This document shows positions 21,931-62,219 of a DNA stretch of 64,000 nt, piece by piece. Positions within the stretch are counted from its first letter, which is position 1. Each line of letters starts with the position of its first letter. Made by a program: the position numbers and the translations under genes. The notes under the pieces were generated by a model. The model did no database searches. It was not told where the DNA came from and saw only the letters and a list, made by a program, of their open reading frames with translations. The stretch is from contig OX375881.1 in the NCBI GenBank assembly GCA_947359465.1, forward strand, positions 31,227,742-31,291,741, given 5' to 3'. This DNA is from Metellina segmentata (lineage: Eukaryota; Arthropoda; Arachnida; Araneae; Tetragnathidae).

Positions 21931-23115
21931 TCAATATTGTTGATTTTTGTAGCTAGTGTGTGAGGAGCGGTCATAGCTTTGGTTACTTCGCGACTTTGAT
22001 GAGTATTTTTCTTCATCCTTCCACCCGAAACTAAGCAACTCTGGAACCAATGATAAATCTGCAGCGTCAGTGACCAGCAAGACCCGCTTGCGATACACAG
22101 TGTTGTCTAGATTGATGATAGCATCCGTGGCATCTTTCTTGCTGATAAAGCTCACAATAGCCTCAGTGGGAGTTTTGTCAGCCCTCGGGACATTGCATAT
22201 CACCAAGATTCTGAAAGGATTATAATCAGAGAAAAGATCATAAAGATCTCTGATTGGCGTTCCCAGAGGAAAATTGACAACCGAAACAAAGAACAGTTCA
22301 TCTTTGGATATTTCGGGGTTCACTGCTAATGGAGGTAGACTTCTGCTTTCTCTATCATTTTTTGTGTATATGTCTTTAGAGGGATCTTGATTTAAATCTG
22401 CAGACTCAAGTTTTTCATCATAGTAACCTATGCTGTAATCATCGTTATTATACTTGCTTTCAGAGGAATTCTCGTGAGCGAAACTATACCTACTTCTATT
22501 AACTCTGTGTGCATACTTGGAATCTGAATTATTCATAGAATTCGAGGCACAAGAGGTAGATTCACGAGTGTTATTCATTTGGTAGCGAAACTGGTCATTT
22601 GGCCTGGAATAGTCCTGATAAACCTTTTGTGGACTACTATATAGACTCAGGTTGAGATCAGTCTGATTTCTTTCACTCTGATTATAAAAAGACCCATTGC
22701 TCTGAATATTTGAATATGTAGCAGCTTGATCATACACAACATTTCTTTTACTAGTATGAAACATGCCATAACCTCCTAAAGCTGGCTCGGTGGAATAAGA
22801 TTTGGAATCAAGACTGTAACCCCCGCTACCCGAATGCGTATCAGCTCCGTCATTTAGAAGTTGTTGGATGGCAGCTTGTAAACTCTCGTCTGCAGAGCGA
22901 ACAATCAGGTTCCTGCCACAAACATCAATGTCATGCATTGACATCACGACTTGTATGACTTGGTCCTGATCACAACAACGGAGGAAAGCGTAGCATTTCT
23001 TAACTTTTTTCAGAAATCGTAATAACTCGATACCTTCAAAGTCTTGAAACAAAGTTAACAAGTCTTCCGAAGTAAACGACGACGGGAAGTTGCCGACATA
23101 CAGTTCACAAGACAT
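21931..23115 (-). CDS. Putative RNA-binding protein with two RRM domains, single exon
   Basis: An uninterrupted 394-codon frame. The first ATG is in good context (AAACATG) and is followed at once by a domain start. RRM1 spans residues about 1-80, with RNP2 LYVGNF (5-10) and an RNP1-like KCYAFLRC (40-47). Residues about 85-270 are Ser/Tyr/Asn-rich and look disordered. RRM2 spans about 274-352 with FFVSVVNF and TEAIVSFISK. The last 40 residues are polar and basic. Such proteins bind single-stranded RNA. I cannot assign an orthologue; the linker and the weak RNP1 argue against the standard hnRNP types. The lack of introns next to an intron-rich neighbour raises the possibility of an expressed retrocopy. 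It is divergent from the thymidylate synthase gene (starts about 1.6 kb apart). No stop or frameshift suggests it is functional. Confidence 0.85.
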   Translation of the reverse strand: MSCELYVGNFPSSFTSEDLLTLFQDFEGIELLRFLKKVKKCYAFLRCCDQDQVIQVVMSMHDIDVCGRNLIVRSADESLQAAIQQLLNDGADTHSGSGGYSLDSKSYSTEPALGGYGMFHTSKRNVVYDQAATYSNIQSNGSFYNQSERNQTDLNLSLYSSPQKVYQDYSRPNDQFRYQMNNTRESTSCASNSMNNSDSKYAHRVNRSRYSFAHENSSESKYNNDDYSIGYYDEKLESADLNQDPSKDIYTKNDRESRSLPPLAVNPEISKDELFFVSVVNFPLGTPIRDLYDLFSDYNPFRILVICNVPRADKTPTEAIVSFISKKDATDAIINLDNTVYRKRVLLVTDAADLSLVPELLSFGWKDEEKYSSKSRSNQSYDRSSHTSYKNQQY

Positions 23116-23383
23116 GTTTATGAAACTTCAAATAAAAAATCTAATTTTGGAAATAGTGAAATTTAAAACTTCTATTTCATTGTTCTTCACGCCTCTTGAA
23201 AACAAGCAGCAATAATCTAACAAAAACTGCCATATAGAATACAATCAGGTTGTTGATTGGTTGTGGAGTGTGGACTTTGTGTGCTTGGTTCTGCTTTTGA
23301 AGCGCACCTTCACCTCAAACGTTCTAATCAATTTTTTAAATAAAAAAAATTCATCGGAAAAAAGGAAGAAAATTAACGTATCA

Positions 23384-23660
23384 CAAGAGAAACACAATGA
23401 GCTATTGACTGGTCCGAAATCAATCCCGAGGGAAAGATAGGACAACGCCTCATTATTTTGAGCCACGATCAGATAACGAGGTCAACACCTGAGCTGACTA
23501 CCTCCATTCTCCAAACGTTACTCCATGCCAAAAGAGAGGAAAGATTCAAGGACACCACCACGTAATTTTGAACCACGGTCAGATGACGAGCCAAAGAGAG
23601 GACATTAGAGACTACGATAGATTTAATATACACCAGCCTCGAATACACTACAGTCTTTAG
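23384..23660 (-). mobile_element. Two SINE remnants, minus strand
   Basis: 23384-23530 carries the body (GAGCTATTGAC, CCACGATCAGAT, CACCTGAGCTG). 23535-23660 repeats the body (TTTTGAACCACGGTCAGATG) and reaches GATAGATTTAATATACACCA, the part next to the tRNA head. Both are diverged. Confidence 0.65.
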
Positions 23661-23804
23661 ATGTCCCGAATTTCGAACTAGATATTTGATCAATTTATCG
23701 TTGTGTTGCTCGCACTCTATGTTGCTTTTGTGCGACATAATTAAATATTACCTTACCTGACATTGAACAAATTATTATACGTGTATGTATGAGAGGTATT
23801 TTTA

Positions 23805-24168
23805 ATTAAAGTCGCACTGGAGCAACACAACGGGCTGTTGGCGATGTCCACGATCAAACCCGAAGGAAAAGATTCGAGGTAACTTAATTTTGAACCATGG
23901 TCAGATATCAAGGTCTCACCTAAAAAGTCAACCCACTCTCGAAACAGCCACACCACTCTGAGGACATATAAGCCGCCCAACTGGTCTGCCGAAAGTCCTT
24001 GCGTTGGGTTGGTGTGGAAGTTTAGAGAGTGGGGTGCCAGCTCAGGTGTTGCCTCGTCATCTGACCGTGGTTCAAAATTACGTGGTGGGTTATACACTCG
24101 GTTATTTCCCTTGGGAGATTGATCCTAGATTTTAGTCAAAAACTTGCTGTTTTGCTCTAGTTTGACGT
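23805..24168. mobile_element. Old SINE pair in inverted orientation
   Basis: A minus-strand copy (23805-23985, tail ATTAAAGTCGCACTGGAGCA) abuts a plus-strand copy (23990-24168, ending TTGCTCTAGTTTGACGTAA). The plus copy is the target into which the younger SINE at 24171 inserted. Confidence 0.65.
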
Positions 24169-24170
24169 AA

Positions 24171-24498
24171 GCCGACCAACCGGTATAGTGGTTAAGGTGT
24201 TAGCCTCTAGATTGGAAGGTTCCTGGTTCAAATCCGGGTCCGGGCATGGAGGTTTGTAAACGTATGGTGTAGAGGCGGCTGGTGCACCTTAAATCTGTCG
24301 TGGCCGAAAGTCCTCACGTTGGGTTGGCGTGGAAGTTTGGAGAGTGGGGTGCCAGCTCAGGTGTTGCTTCGTCATCTGACCGTGGTTCAAAATTACGAGG
24401 TGTTGTCCTCGGATCTTTCCCTTAAGGGACTGATTCCGGACCGTCGTCAATAGCCCGTTGTGTTGCTCTAGTAAGACGTTAACTAAAATTACCATTAC
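24171..24498 (+). mobile_element. Full-length tRNA-derived SINE
   Basis: It starts GCCGACCAACCGGTATAGTG (A box region) and has B box GGTTCAAATCC. It runs through the shared body to a tail CCATTACC. The direct repeat TAGTTTGACGT flanks it (24158-24168 and 24499-24509). It lies in the interval between the RRM and thymidylate synthase genes, about 250 bp from the latter's start codon. Confidence 0.85.
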
Positions 24499-24623
24499 CT
24501 AGTTTGACGTTAATTATTATACCCATAGAGGAGATATTAGAAGTCTATGATTATACCCTCCTACCAAAAACTATGCAAACGAACTAATAATAAAAAGTAA
24601 CTTTAACTTTTACTTTGCCGTAA

Positions 24624-24631
24624 TTCCCGCC
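24624..24631 (+). promoter_or_regulatory. E2F-like site upstream of thymidylate synthase
   Basis: TTCCCGCC, part of AATTCCCGCCCG, sits 120 bp before the ATG in an otherwise AT-rich stretch. E2F sites (TTTSSCGC) drive S-phase expression of animal thymidylate synthase genes. The match and position suit that role; binding is inferred. Confidence 0.45.
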
Positions 24632-24751
24632 CGTGGTAATTTCAAGTTTTGTTATGGAATGTACTGTCTTTGTCCTTCCCTTTTATAGATTTTGAATAAA
24701 CTTGTGTGATTATTTGTTCATCTAATACTTTGGAAAATATAAGATATTGCA

Positions 24752-53877
<29,126 letters not shown>

Positions 53878-56569
53878 ATTGTATTTTGTTGATTTTTGTG
53901 AGGTTTAAAATTGAAACAAAATTTAAAGTGAAGTAACAATTTTGCTTAATTACTCTTTATTTGAAAACTCCTTAACTCTTGTTTTGATGTGAAACTAAGT
54001 CGTTAATGTATAGTTTTACATTTCTTTGAAGCAAATGTATATAAAATTGTTAAAGATCTATATGGTGTTTTTTAACAAAAATTTGTATACAAGTTGTATT
54101 ATAAAGTTTCTTGTATTCAGTCAATTAATTTAATTTTCTTTCTTAAATGAAAATGTCTGTATGAACTTTATTTTGTGATACAATTGTATGATATCGGAAT
54201 TACTTGAAGTAAAGCAGCATTTTTATAAAACTTGTGTATTTTATTTGAAATCTTTTTGTCTTAAAAGTGTTCAATCATATTACCATTTATGCTTCAATCA
54301 TAGAAAATCTTAACACCAGACAGAAATTAAAAATTGCCTTGAATTCATAGCATCTGTGACTACGTCTGCTGATACTTTTCTTTGTGCCTGTAAATGCATA
54401 CATTTACAATGAGCCAAGTGTCAATATAACACAGCTTTTTTAGTGAATTTCATTTATTTATCATAATAAAGATGGAAACAAATGTGGAAAGATTATATAG
54501 TTTAACTGTAGTTTTTAATGAGGGCACTTTTGGATGGCATTGTAACACTTCAAAGATACCACAAAATGGAAAGCTCTGCACCTACTTTTTCTGCACTGTA
54601 AATAGCTAGCTAAAATTAATTCAAAAATGTATAAAACACCTCAAACAGAGAAACGAAACTTTTTCTTTATGTTTTGCTTTTACTGACTCCTCAGATAGCT
54701 TTGAACTCAGTTTGATTTTGAATTGTTAATAAGTGTCCTGCAATATCGACTTGGTTTTGTAATAAGTATGATTAGTTGGTCAAAATTTAGTTTATATTAA
54801 ACTGTAAATTGAAGCAAGATAATCTAATTTCGCTTATCAAAAAAATTCAAATTTTTTAAAGCAATAAAGGAAACGGATTTTTCAACTCTGTTCAAATTAC
54901 CTATTATGTTCAAAACGGTTGCTTTTATACAATCAATTGAACATAGTCTTAAATTTGGCATGGCTTGACCAAATATGTCCTTTGTGCCATAAAACCCAAA
55001 CGACCCTGATTTAACCTATGTAAAAATACTTCTCATGGGGGGGGGTAGCAGTTGATTTGTTATTGTTCAATTTGCTATAAACTATACAGCAGGGATTTAG
55101 CGAAACCTATGTCAATTTTGCAAGTCATTGAACTGTTGTGAAAATTGTTTACTTTGTGTAAGAAACAAATAAACATTCATCTAAAGCATAATCTGTTTCC
55201 TTTTAAAGGACAGTTTCCTATTTTGACACTGAAATGCCACAGATATGTTTTTGACAGTGGCAGTCGCAGAAGTTTCGACTTGTTTGTGATTTAACCAATT
55301 CATAAACTAACCATTTGTATATGTGAGAGCTGGGTTGGTATTCACAAGTGGTTAATTCTCTGGTTCTTGGTTCAACAAACTCTTCAAATCCCAGTGTGAG
55401 CATGGATGGTTAGTGATTTGGGATCTGCTTTAAGTCGAATGTCTCCCTCTAATTAGCCCTCATGTAGCAAGACGTGACTTGAGCAACACATGAAATCGGT
55501 ATGTGAGAGTAGCGCTCTTAAAATCCTTAAAAGCAATATTTAGGTATTGGGAATACTGATTATTAATAGCAATGTCATGCCTGGCATTTAGGTTTTAAAA
55601 CTGCATTGTACAAAAGTGTAATTTTGATGTGAATGTGTCTGAAATCAGGCCAGTGATCATTGCAAAAATAGGCATAGTTCAGTGAAGTAATTTCTACGTT
55701 ATCAATAAAGAAAGTATTGCATGATCATATATATATATATCTTGTTTTCATTTGGGAAATGGAAGAATTAAAACATGCTTAATTAAAGGAAGTTAGAGTT
55801 AAAAGATTATCTCACTCTGTTACAACCATTTCGTGCACACGAAGATCAAACATCAACATGAATATTGTTGCCACATAGCACTTATAAAATATAAATAAAA
55901 TTCACAAGTTTAGTTGTTAACATTCAATAAATAAAAATATTCATCAATCGACATAAACCAACCTAGTGTCGTTTGATAACTGAGGGATCAAATACTTGTA
56001 AGGTACCTTATGTTCACCATAAGCAGGTAGGTGTTGACGTTCGAGGAACTTTCCCCTGTAAACTTCAAATCAGTGTAACTCGGAACTGTGAGGCGCTGAC
56101 ATCGAAATGGTTCTCAGACGAAAGCTAGCATTGCAAAGTCAAATCAAGTAGTGTTTTTTGTAAAACTTGGAATCTCAGTTCAAAATGTTCACAATGCGGT
56201 ATATATTCGCCAAAAAGCCAAGCAGAAGAGCAATTTTCAATAAATGATGAATTTGTCTTATTTTGCCTACTCGCCGTCTTTTCTAGACAATGTCGCCTGC
56301 TCGATATCAAAGTTACATCATGATAAAAAAATTCTGAAACATTTTTTACGTTATGATAACCTAATATGCTTACCTTCGGCCCAGGCGCTTCAATTAAATC
56401 CACCCCTCTTTGTCTTTCATTCATTTACTACATCCAAATGAATACTATGCGCTGAGACATTCATGTAAAACCTCCGACACAGCCTTCCTTATATTTTTTC
56501 TCAAAGCTGATATGTGTATTTAACCAAATTTTGAATTGAAGTTTTAAAAAATAAAATTCACTTCTCACC
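53878..56569. other. 3' flank of thymidylate synthase, no further gene
   Basis: The first canonical AATAAA after the stop is at 54465-54470. A short stretch at 54147-54185 resembles the end of the coding region. A minus frame at 56125-56424 lies just downstream of the TIL exon and might be 3' sequence of that gene, but no domain is seen. Confidence 0.4.
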
Positions 56570-59500
56570 TTACGGTCCAAATGCACAATCTTCTGGTAAG
56601 ACACATTTCAGCACGTGTTCATCGTAGATGAAAGGTTTCATGCAAACACAACCTCCGTACCTGCAGTCCATGATGCAAATGGGTGGATGTTTCTCGAAAC
56701 AGGTTGGCATGCAGTTGTAAAAACACTCGACGTGAGTGGTGTTTTCAGGGCATTCTGTGTAGTTCAAAGATATACTAGTATCAAACACATAATTTGGTTT
56801 CAATTGATATAATAGTATTACACTATGCATAATTTTTGTGGCTTTGGAGATTGTACTGTCTGTTTAGTACTGGGTTTAAAAAATTGCTGAATTGAAACAA
56901 AATGATGGAGAATATAGGGAAATTATCTTTTGAAAATTTTATATATGTGGGACACAATGACCATTATTCAGTTAAAAAGATTAATTAAAAATAGGAAATA
57001 CAGATTTATACAAATATTTGATTAATTAACTGGATTTGAGGCCGTCTCATTAACAATTAAAGGTTGTTCAAATCCTAGCATCCAATGCCGCAACGTCTTC
57101 GTTCGTCCACCGCAAGTTGTTTTGTCCACCTTCTGCTGATTTGATGGTGTGGAAGTTTGGAGGGTGAGGTGTTGCCTCGTCATTTGACGGTTTAAAAGTA
57201 CATGGTGTCCTCAGATTTCCTTCGGGGACCGTTGTCAATAGCCCGTTCTGTTGCTCTAGTACGATGTTAATTAAAATACTTACCTTTTGATGGTATATGT
57301 AGGAATTTTTACTGTACTGGTGTTACACAATGGGCCATTGACGGCTTAGGATCAATTCCGAATGGAAATATGCAAGGACAACACCATGTAATTTTGATCC
57401 AAGGTCAGATGAGACAGTACCTGAGCCCATGACAGATTTAACGTTCACCAGTCCCCTTTGTACCTGATGGTCTTTGGTTGGATGCCGTTACTCTTCCAAC
57501 CAGGCTACCCCTGCCTGGGAAGACCTTGACGGAAAACGCTTGTATTGCTTGGTGAGACATGCCTGGGTGTATAGAGGAGACAGGTATCTTCTATACTCAA
57601 CATCTTTCACTGGGCTATAGGATTTCCGATATCCCACATATAATGTATATATACAATCTATAGAAAGTTTCATTATTTTTTTTGCACTGACTTTTTTTCA
57701 CGAATTCAAAACAAATATCTTATTTTCTTTTTACATGCATTTTGATTTAACTCGAGTGGGCCAAGCCAATTTCTAACTAATGTTTTGAATAAATACTAAG
57801 AAAATTTTTTTATTTTTGGAATACTGTAGTATCATTTTACACGCACTGGGAATTTTCAACATGAACTGAAGTAGTTGACTGCTTCTTGTATATATGATTG
57901 AATTATATTATGACCTAACCAAAACCTGAACTCAATGATTAATAACCAAATTCGTTCGTAAAGCCGGTGAAACATCAGAAACAGAGGAGATTCAGGCTGA
58001 TTTCGTTCAAGAGATCACAGAAAGAAATCCATTAAGTTAGAGGAAGACTATCCACACACACATAACGTTTCTCTTACACAAACGTATGCGCTGTTTGTAA
58101 GAAAGTGAAAATGAATAAAATCATGTTATGTGTAAAACAGATTGATTGTGGTTCATAAATTTTTTTCATTTCAAATGCAAATCTACTTTAATACATTTTT
58201 ATTACATAATATATGTGTATTTTGTAGAAATAAAGTAATAAGCTTGAAACGAGTATTTTCGTATGGTTTTCTTAATTATTTTTACTGATTTTTTAGATCC
58301 GGTAGCAATCTTCTTTTCTTCCATAGATACAATGTATTTTCTTTACACGTATTCTTCAGGATTCTTCTATCGTGTAAAAAATGAATTAAGTGTAATTTAG
58401 CACCTGGTAAAATTGTGTAGTCCTTCAAAGTTAGAAATCTTTAAAACTAAAGACTTTCCTTCCATGATGTAAAGTTAAGATGTTTCCTTAATTTTGTTAA
58501 TCATTGAATTGGAACAGACGTATCAATTGCGATGTACCTATTGAGTATCAGCGAACCTCTATATAATAAGAGGAATTTATAATTTATTGACCAAAACTTT
58601 GAAAAGAGGAAAGTTAGATACGTATCGTTAAGTACTTATGGAATATGAAATAATAAGAGAGGAAAAGGAATAGAATTTATTGTAATTGGTACAATTAGGA
58701 GTCCAATTCTTGTTCCAAAGAAGCAAAAAAGGTACTCGAGATCTGTGCAAGTAATTTATGGTTTATTGAATTAGCTTCACTCTTTAAAATTCTGAATTCT
58801 TTAATGACAGCATTTTTAAATTAGGCTGGCGTTCGCTTGTCAAAGGCCTAGAAATCCAATTTTACAGAGGCGAAATTTCAACAAAAACCTAGTCATTTGT
58901 AAGTACGTCACTCATTGCCATAAAAATTTGCGCACCAAGAAAAAGTCGTCAAAATGAAACGAAATTTTACACAAAGTACTACTTTGATATAAGTAAGTGA
59001 TTAGAAAATCAAAGAAAAAGGATCATTTATTGCAGAAAAAGTACAAATGAACGAAAGTTTTAGTACTCTGTTGGCCCCCTCTCGTGCGAATGCACGATGC
59101 GATTATGAGGCATACAAGTTCCGTATGATGTCCTGAGACATCTCGTTCCACAGTTGCTGTTAACGCGCCTCTAGTTCGCCCAAACTCGTAGGGTGTCCAA
59201 CTTGCTGTCCCAAATCATCTCAGATATGCCGATTGGTGACAAATCTGGGGATCGAGCAGGCCAGGGAAGGGTGGTAATGTGGCGGAGGCAGTCTTGTGAC
59301 ATCCTTGCTGTGTGTGGCCGAGCATTGTCTTGTTGAAAAATGGCTCCTGGGAGCCCTGCCATGAGTGGCTGAAGGATGTCATGGACGTACCGCTGGGCTG
59401 TCATTGGGCCATTAGGGGTGACCCATACTATCACACCAGCTGTGGGAGCGGTGTGTCGCTGTAAAGCGAAGGCAGGATTGAGGCGTTCATCACGGGGCCT

Positions 59501-62121
59501 CCACACACGAACACGATAGTCATCACTGCTCAAATTGAATCTAGATTCGTCGCTGAAGACGACCTGGTTCCGTTGTAGTTGCGGAGGCGTCGGTGTCATT
59601 GGCAGCACACGTAATGGTCGCCGCGATACCAGATGTTCTTCAGCCAGGCCCCTTGCGATGGTTCGGGACGACACAGGAGCTTGTAGTGAAGGTGCTGTCT
59701 GTGTCTGGATAGCGGCCAATGAGGCTCTACGCGTGCGTTTCGTATGATGGACGGTCTTCTCGACGTCTGGTCTGTCGAGGGCGTCCTGAGCCTGGTCGCC
59801 GTGTAAATGACTTCTCTTCTGTCCAATGGTCCCAACACCTCCTCACAGTAAAATCAGAACGGCCTACTCGCCGAGCTGACCACCCAGCTTCCATCATCCC
59901 GATGATTATTCCCTTCTCGAACTCTGGCAGCTGCTCATATTGTCTTCGATGGCGGCGTAACGGCATGTCTACCTCAGCGTTTCCTTTGCAAAAGATTAAG
60001 TACACTCAAACAAGTTCTGCTTACTTGTTTTATACTCCAAGGAGAACGAAGTTCAACGCCATCTAGTGGCATTACGCAATGCACAGTCACGCTGCATTTC
60101 TAGTCATTTGCATATCTGACCGACATGTACCTTCATGGCAAGTTTCGTTACGATCCCACAATTATTTCTTGGTGCGCAAATTTTTTTATGGCAATGAGTG
60201 TACATATATATATATACACGCTGTGCAGGTCAGTCGTTGTCAGGACACTGTTTTGTGAAGTTGTTATTGCATCATGTCAGAGCTAACAGACTTCGAACAT
60301 GGGCAAATTGTTGGAGCTCGTCCGGTGGGTGCTTCCGTAAGCAAGGTAGCCGAAGTGTTTAGTGTTTCAAGAGATCTGTATCCAAGATTTACCCCGCATA
60401 TTTGAAAAGCGGGAAAACGTCATCCACTAAATCAAAGCGCGGACGAAAGTGTGTTGAGTGATTGTGACAGACAAGAAATAAGTGAATAAAAATAAGAAAA
60501 CCACAGCTGCAAAAGTAACTGCTCAAATGAATGCCGTACTCACAAAACCTGTGAGTACTAAAACAATAAGAATTGAGCTCCATTAGCAGGGTATTGGGTT
60601 GTTGTGGAAGTTTGGAGAGTGGGGTGCCAACTCAGGTGTTGCTTCGTCATCTGACCGTGGTTCAAAATTACGAGTTGTTGTCCTCGGATCTTTCCCTTAG
60701 GGACTGATCCTGGACCGTCATCAATAGCCCATTGTGTTGCTCTAGTACGACGTTAACTAAAATTACAATTACATTAGCAGGGTATTTCTAGCCGAGGAAC
60801 ATTTCTAGACATTGGAAATTTAGTTTTATTGATGTGTGTGAAATAGAAAAGAAAATTTATAACTATTAAATAACACTGGTATATCTACACTCTACGTTTA
60901 TGAACGGTGACAACGGTCTTGGCGCTCTTCTAGTAGCGAGTTACGGTAGATTAAGGCAACCCATCTGTCTTTACGGTTATTGTGGTTTTCATGGCAACCT
61001 CGTCACACGGTAACTTTCATTTTGAATATTCTATAAAGTGCTTCCAAAATCTGTTTAAGTCGTTTGATTTCATTGATTCGTTTTAAATTTTTTCTTTGCT
61101 TCCATTCGTTATTTGATTTTAAAATATCCTTTGATTGCATTGGTCCTTTGAATTCTTTTGTTTGATACCATTGGTTTATTTATTTGTAATTCTACAGTTG
61201 TGGAATTTTTATTTCAGAATAATTTTTTTCACAGCAGAGTTCTTACATCTATTGTTTTTTGCATTTGTGGAATATTCTTGTTTCGTAATTTTTTTCTCGG
61301 AACCGTTCTGATGTATCAGGTTGTATTATTTCTTGCATTTTTTCTTAAAAAATCTTTTTCTTTTCAAACAGCCTACTGTATTTAGTGTAATTGATAAGTT
61401 TTATAGTATTCTTACCCAACATTTGCAGCTTAGTTTTTCTGCTGGTTCACAAATGTGTTTAAGCTTACTACTTTTTGCGAAAGTTTAAAAAAGATATACT
61501 TTTCAAAACGTTCTCCAATGTGTTTTCAAGCTTTCATTTTCCGTTGTAAAAAGAAAAATATTTTTGAAAAAAAAAAAGTTTTGAAATAATTCTTATTTTA
61601 GCAACTTTAAAAGTTCGCCAAAAAAAAATAATAGCCAATACCGTTGCCACCGCTCATAAACGTAGACGGTAGCTGTACATGACACATTTTTGGAAAATTG
61701 CTTAGAGGTAGTTAGTTAATTAACTTCACACTGGAGCAACAAAAGCGCTTTTGGTGACAAACCACGACCACACCCGAAGCGAAAAATCCAAGGAAAACAT
61801 AATTTTGAATCTCCGTCAGATGAGGAGGTTCAACCTGAGCCCGCAACATTCGGAATTACGTACGTAGTACGGAAGTTTTGACAAACTTAATTCTAGTAAA
61901 CGAAGCTCTGAGTTACGACTTTTTCGCTATTAAAAATTTTGTGTTGCTCCATTGCGAAGTTAATTAAAATATCTACCTACTACTCAACGTTTCATTGGCA
62001 TATCTTATTGCAACAGATGTATTTCATACTCACCTTGCATGAATTGTGGCGTAGCAACAGTAAAAATAATGGTGTGACAGATAAAATAAAATATGAAAAT
62101 CATATTGTACTCTGAAGACAT
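56570..62121 (-). CDS. Secreted TIL-domain (cysteine-rich inhibitor-like) protein, two exons
   Basis: Exon 1 (62034-62121) encodes MSSEYN and a hydrophobic signal peptide, and ends CAAG|GTGAGT. Exon 2 (56570-56754) follows a CTACACAG acceptor; the split codon G|AA joins them in phase (90 aa). The mature part reads CPENTTHVECFYNCMPTC, then CIMDCRYGGCVC, then CVLPEDC. This is the ten-cysteine pattern of a trypsin-inhibitor-like (TIL) domain, found in secreted serine-protease inhibitors and in larger mucin-like proteins. The frame ends at TAA, but that stop lies inside possible donors (CC|GTAAGG or AAG|GTGAGA). So the gene may continue to exons I did not find. The intron holds two Tc1 elements and several SINEs. 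Confidence 0.65.
57147..57445. mobile_element. Two SINE fragments, tail to tail
   Basis: 57147-57287 is a plus-strand body and tail (GGTGTGGAAGTTTGGAGGGT to ACGATGTTAATTAAAATACT). 57308-57445 is a minus-strand copy (GGTCAGATGAGAC, GACAGATTTAACGTTCACCA). Confidence 0.65.
57480..58908. other. No gene recognised (intron of the TIL gene)
   Basis: AT-rich sequence without coding domains or clear repeats. Confidence 0.5.
58909..60200 (-). mobile_element. Tc1-like element with TIRs
   Basis: CACTCATTGCCATAAAAATT (58909) is inverted at the right end (CACTCATTGCCATAAAAAAA, 60200), continuing through GCGCACCAAGAA. TA follows the right end; the left flank is GT, so one TA copy has mutated. It is 1292 bp, the usual Tc1 size. 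Confidence 0.85.
59171..59966 (-). pseudogene. Tc1-like transposase, frameshifted and internally deleted
   Basis: From MPLRRHRRQYEQLPEFEKG (59966) through the paired helix-turn-helix region (WSARRVGRS) and GSGRPRQT, a frameshift near 59727 leads to the second frame. There PQLQ joins RNQVVFSDESRF directly, where related proteins have a linker with the WCHAR-type motif, so about 14 codons seem deleted. Catalytic Asp are in VFSDES and QQDNARPHTA. The usual PIEH glutamate is replaced by PIGI, so the third catalytic residue appears lost. Confidence 0.85.
60274..60830 (+). pseudogene. Second Tc1-like transposase N-terminus, cut by a SINE
   Basis: MSELTDFEHGQIVGARPVGA then VSKVAEVFSVSRD is the typical start of Tc1-like transposases of this group. 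A frameshift follows near 60375, then fragments resembling KPVSTKTIRIELH to about 60582. The SINE at 60596-60771 splits the next codons (H-x-QGISSRGT). The catalytic domain is absent. Confidence 0.75.
60596..60771 (+). mobile_element. 5'-truncated SINE inside the Tc1 remnant
   Basis: Body from GGGTTGTTGTGGAAGTTTGG to tail TAAAATTACAATTA, flanked by the 15-bp direct repeat CATTAGCAGGGTATT (60581-60595 and 60772-60786). Confidence 0.88.
60891..61666. mobile_element. MITE with ~28-bp TIRs, unclassified
   Basis: TCTACGTTTATGAACGGTGA (60891) occurs inverted at 61666 as TCTACGTTTATGAGCGGTGG, both followed by CAACGGT. It is 776 bp with no transposase. No clear TSD was found. Confidence 0.6.
61706..61980. 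mobile_element. SINE remnant with inverted ends (fold-back)
   Basis: A minus-strand SINE body (ACTTCACACTGGAGCAACAA to GTTCAACCTGAGC) is closed by a plus-strand tail at 61939-61980 (TTTTGTGTTGCTCCATTGCG, TTAATTAAAATATCTACCTA). The two tails are inverted copies of each other. Confidence 0.6.
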
Positions 62122-62219
62122 TCTTGACAAAATAGTCATTTATCAAATAGGTTGATGCCAAATGGGTGTTAATTATAGTTTTTATTTGAATTTTAAAATG
62201 TAAGTTTACTATGTGTGGT

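Noticed and set aside
55325..55420. Possible old SINE head
   Set aside because: Only scattered similarity (GGTTAA, GAGCATGGATG); not enough to call.
59535..60066. Plus-strand frames opposite the Tc1 transposase
   Set aside because: Antisense shadows of the transposase gene.
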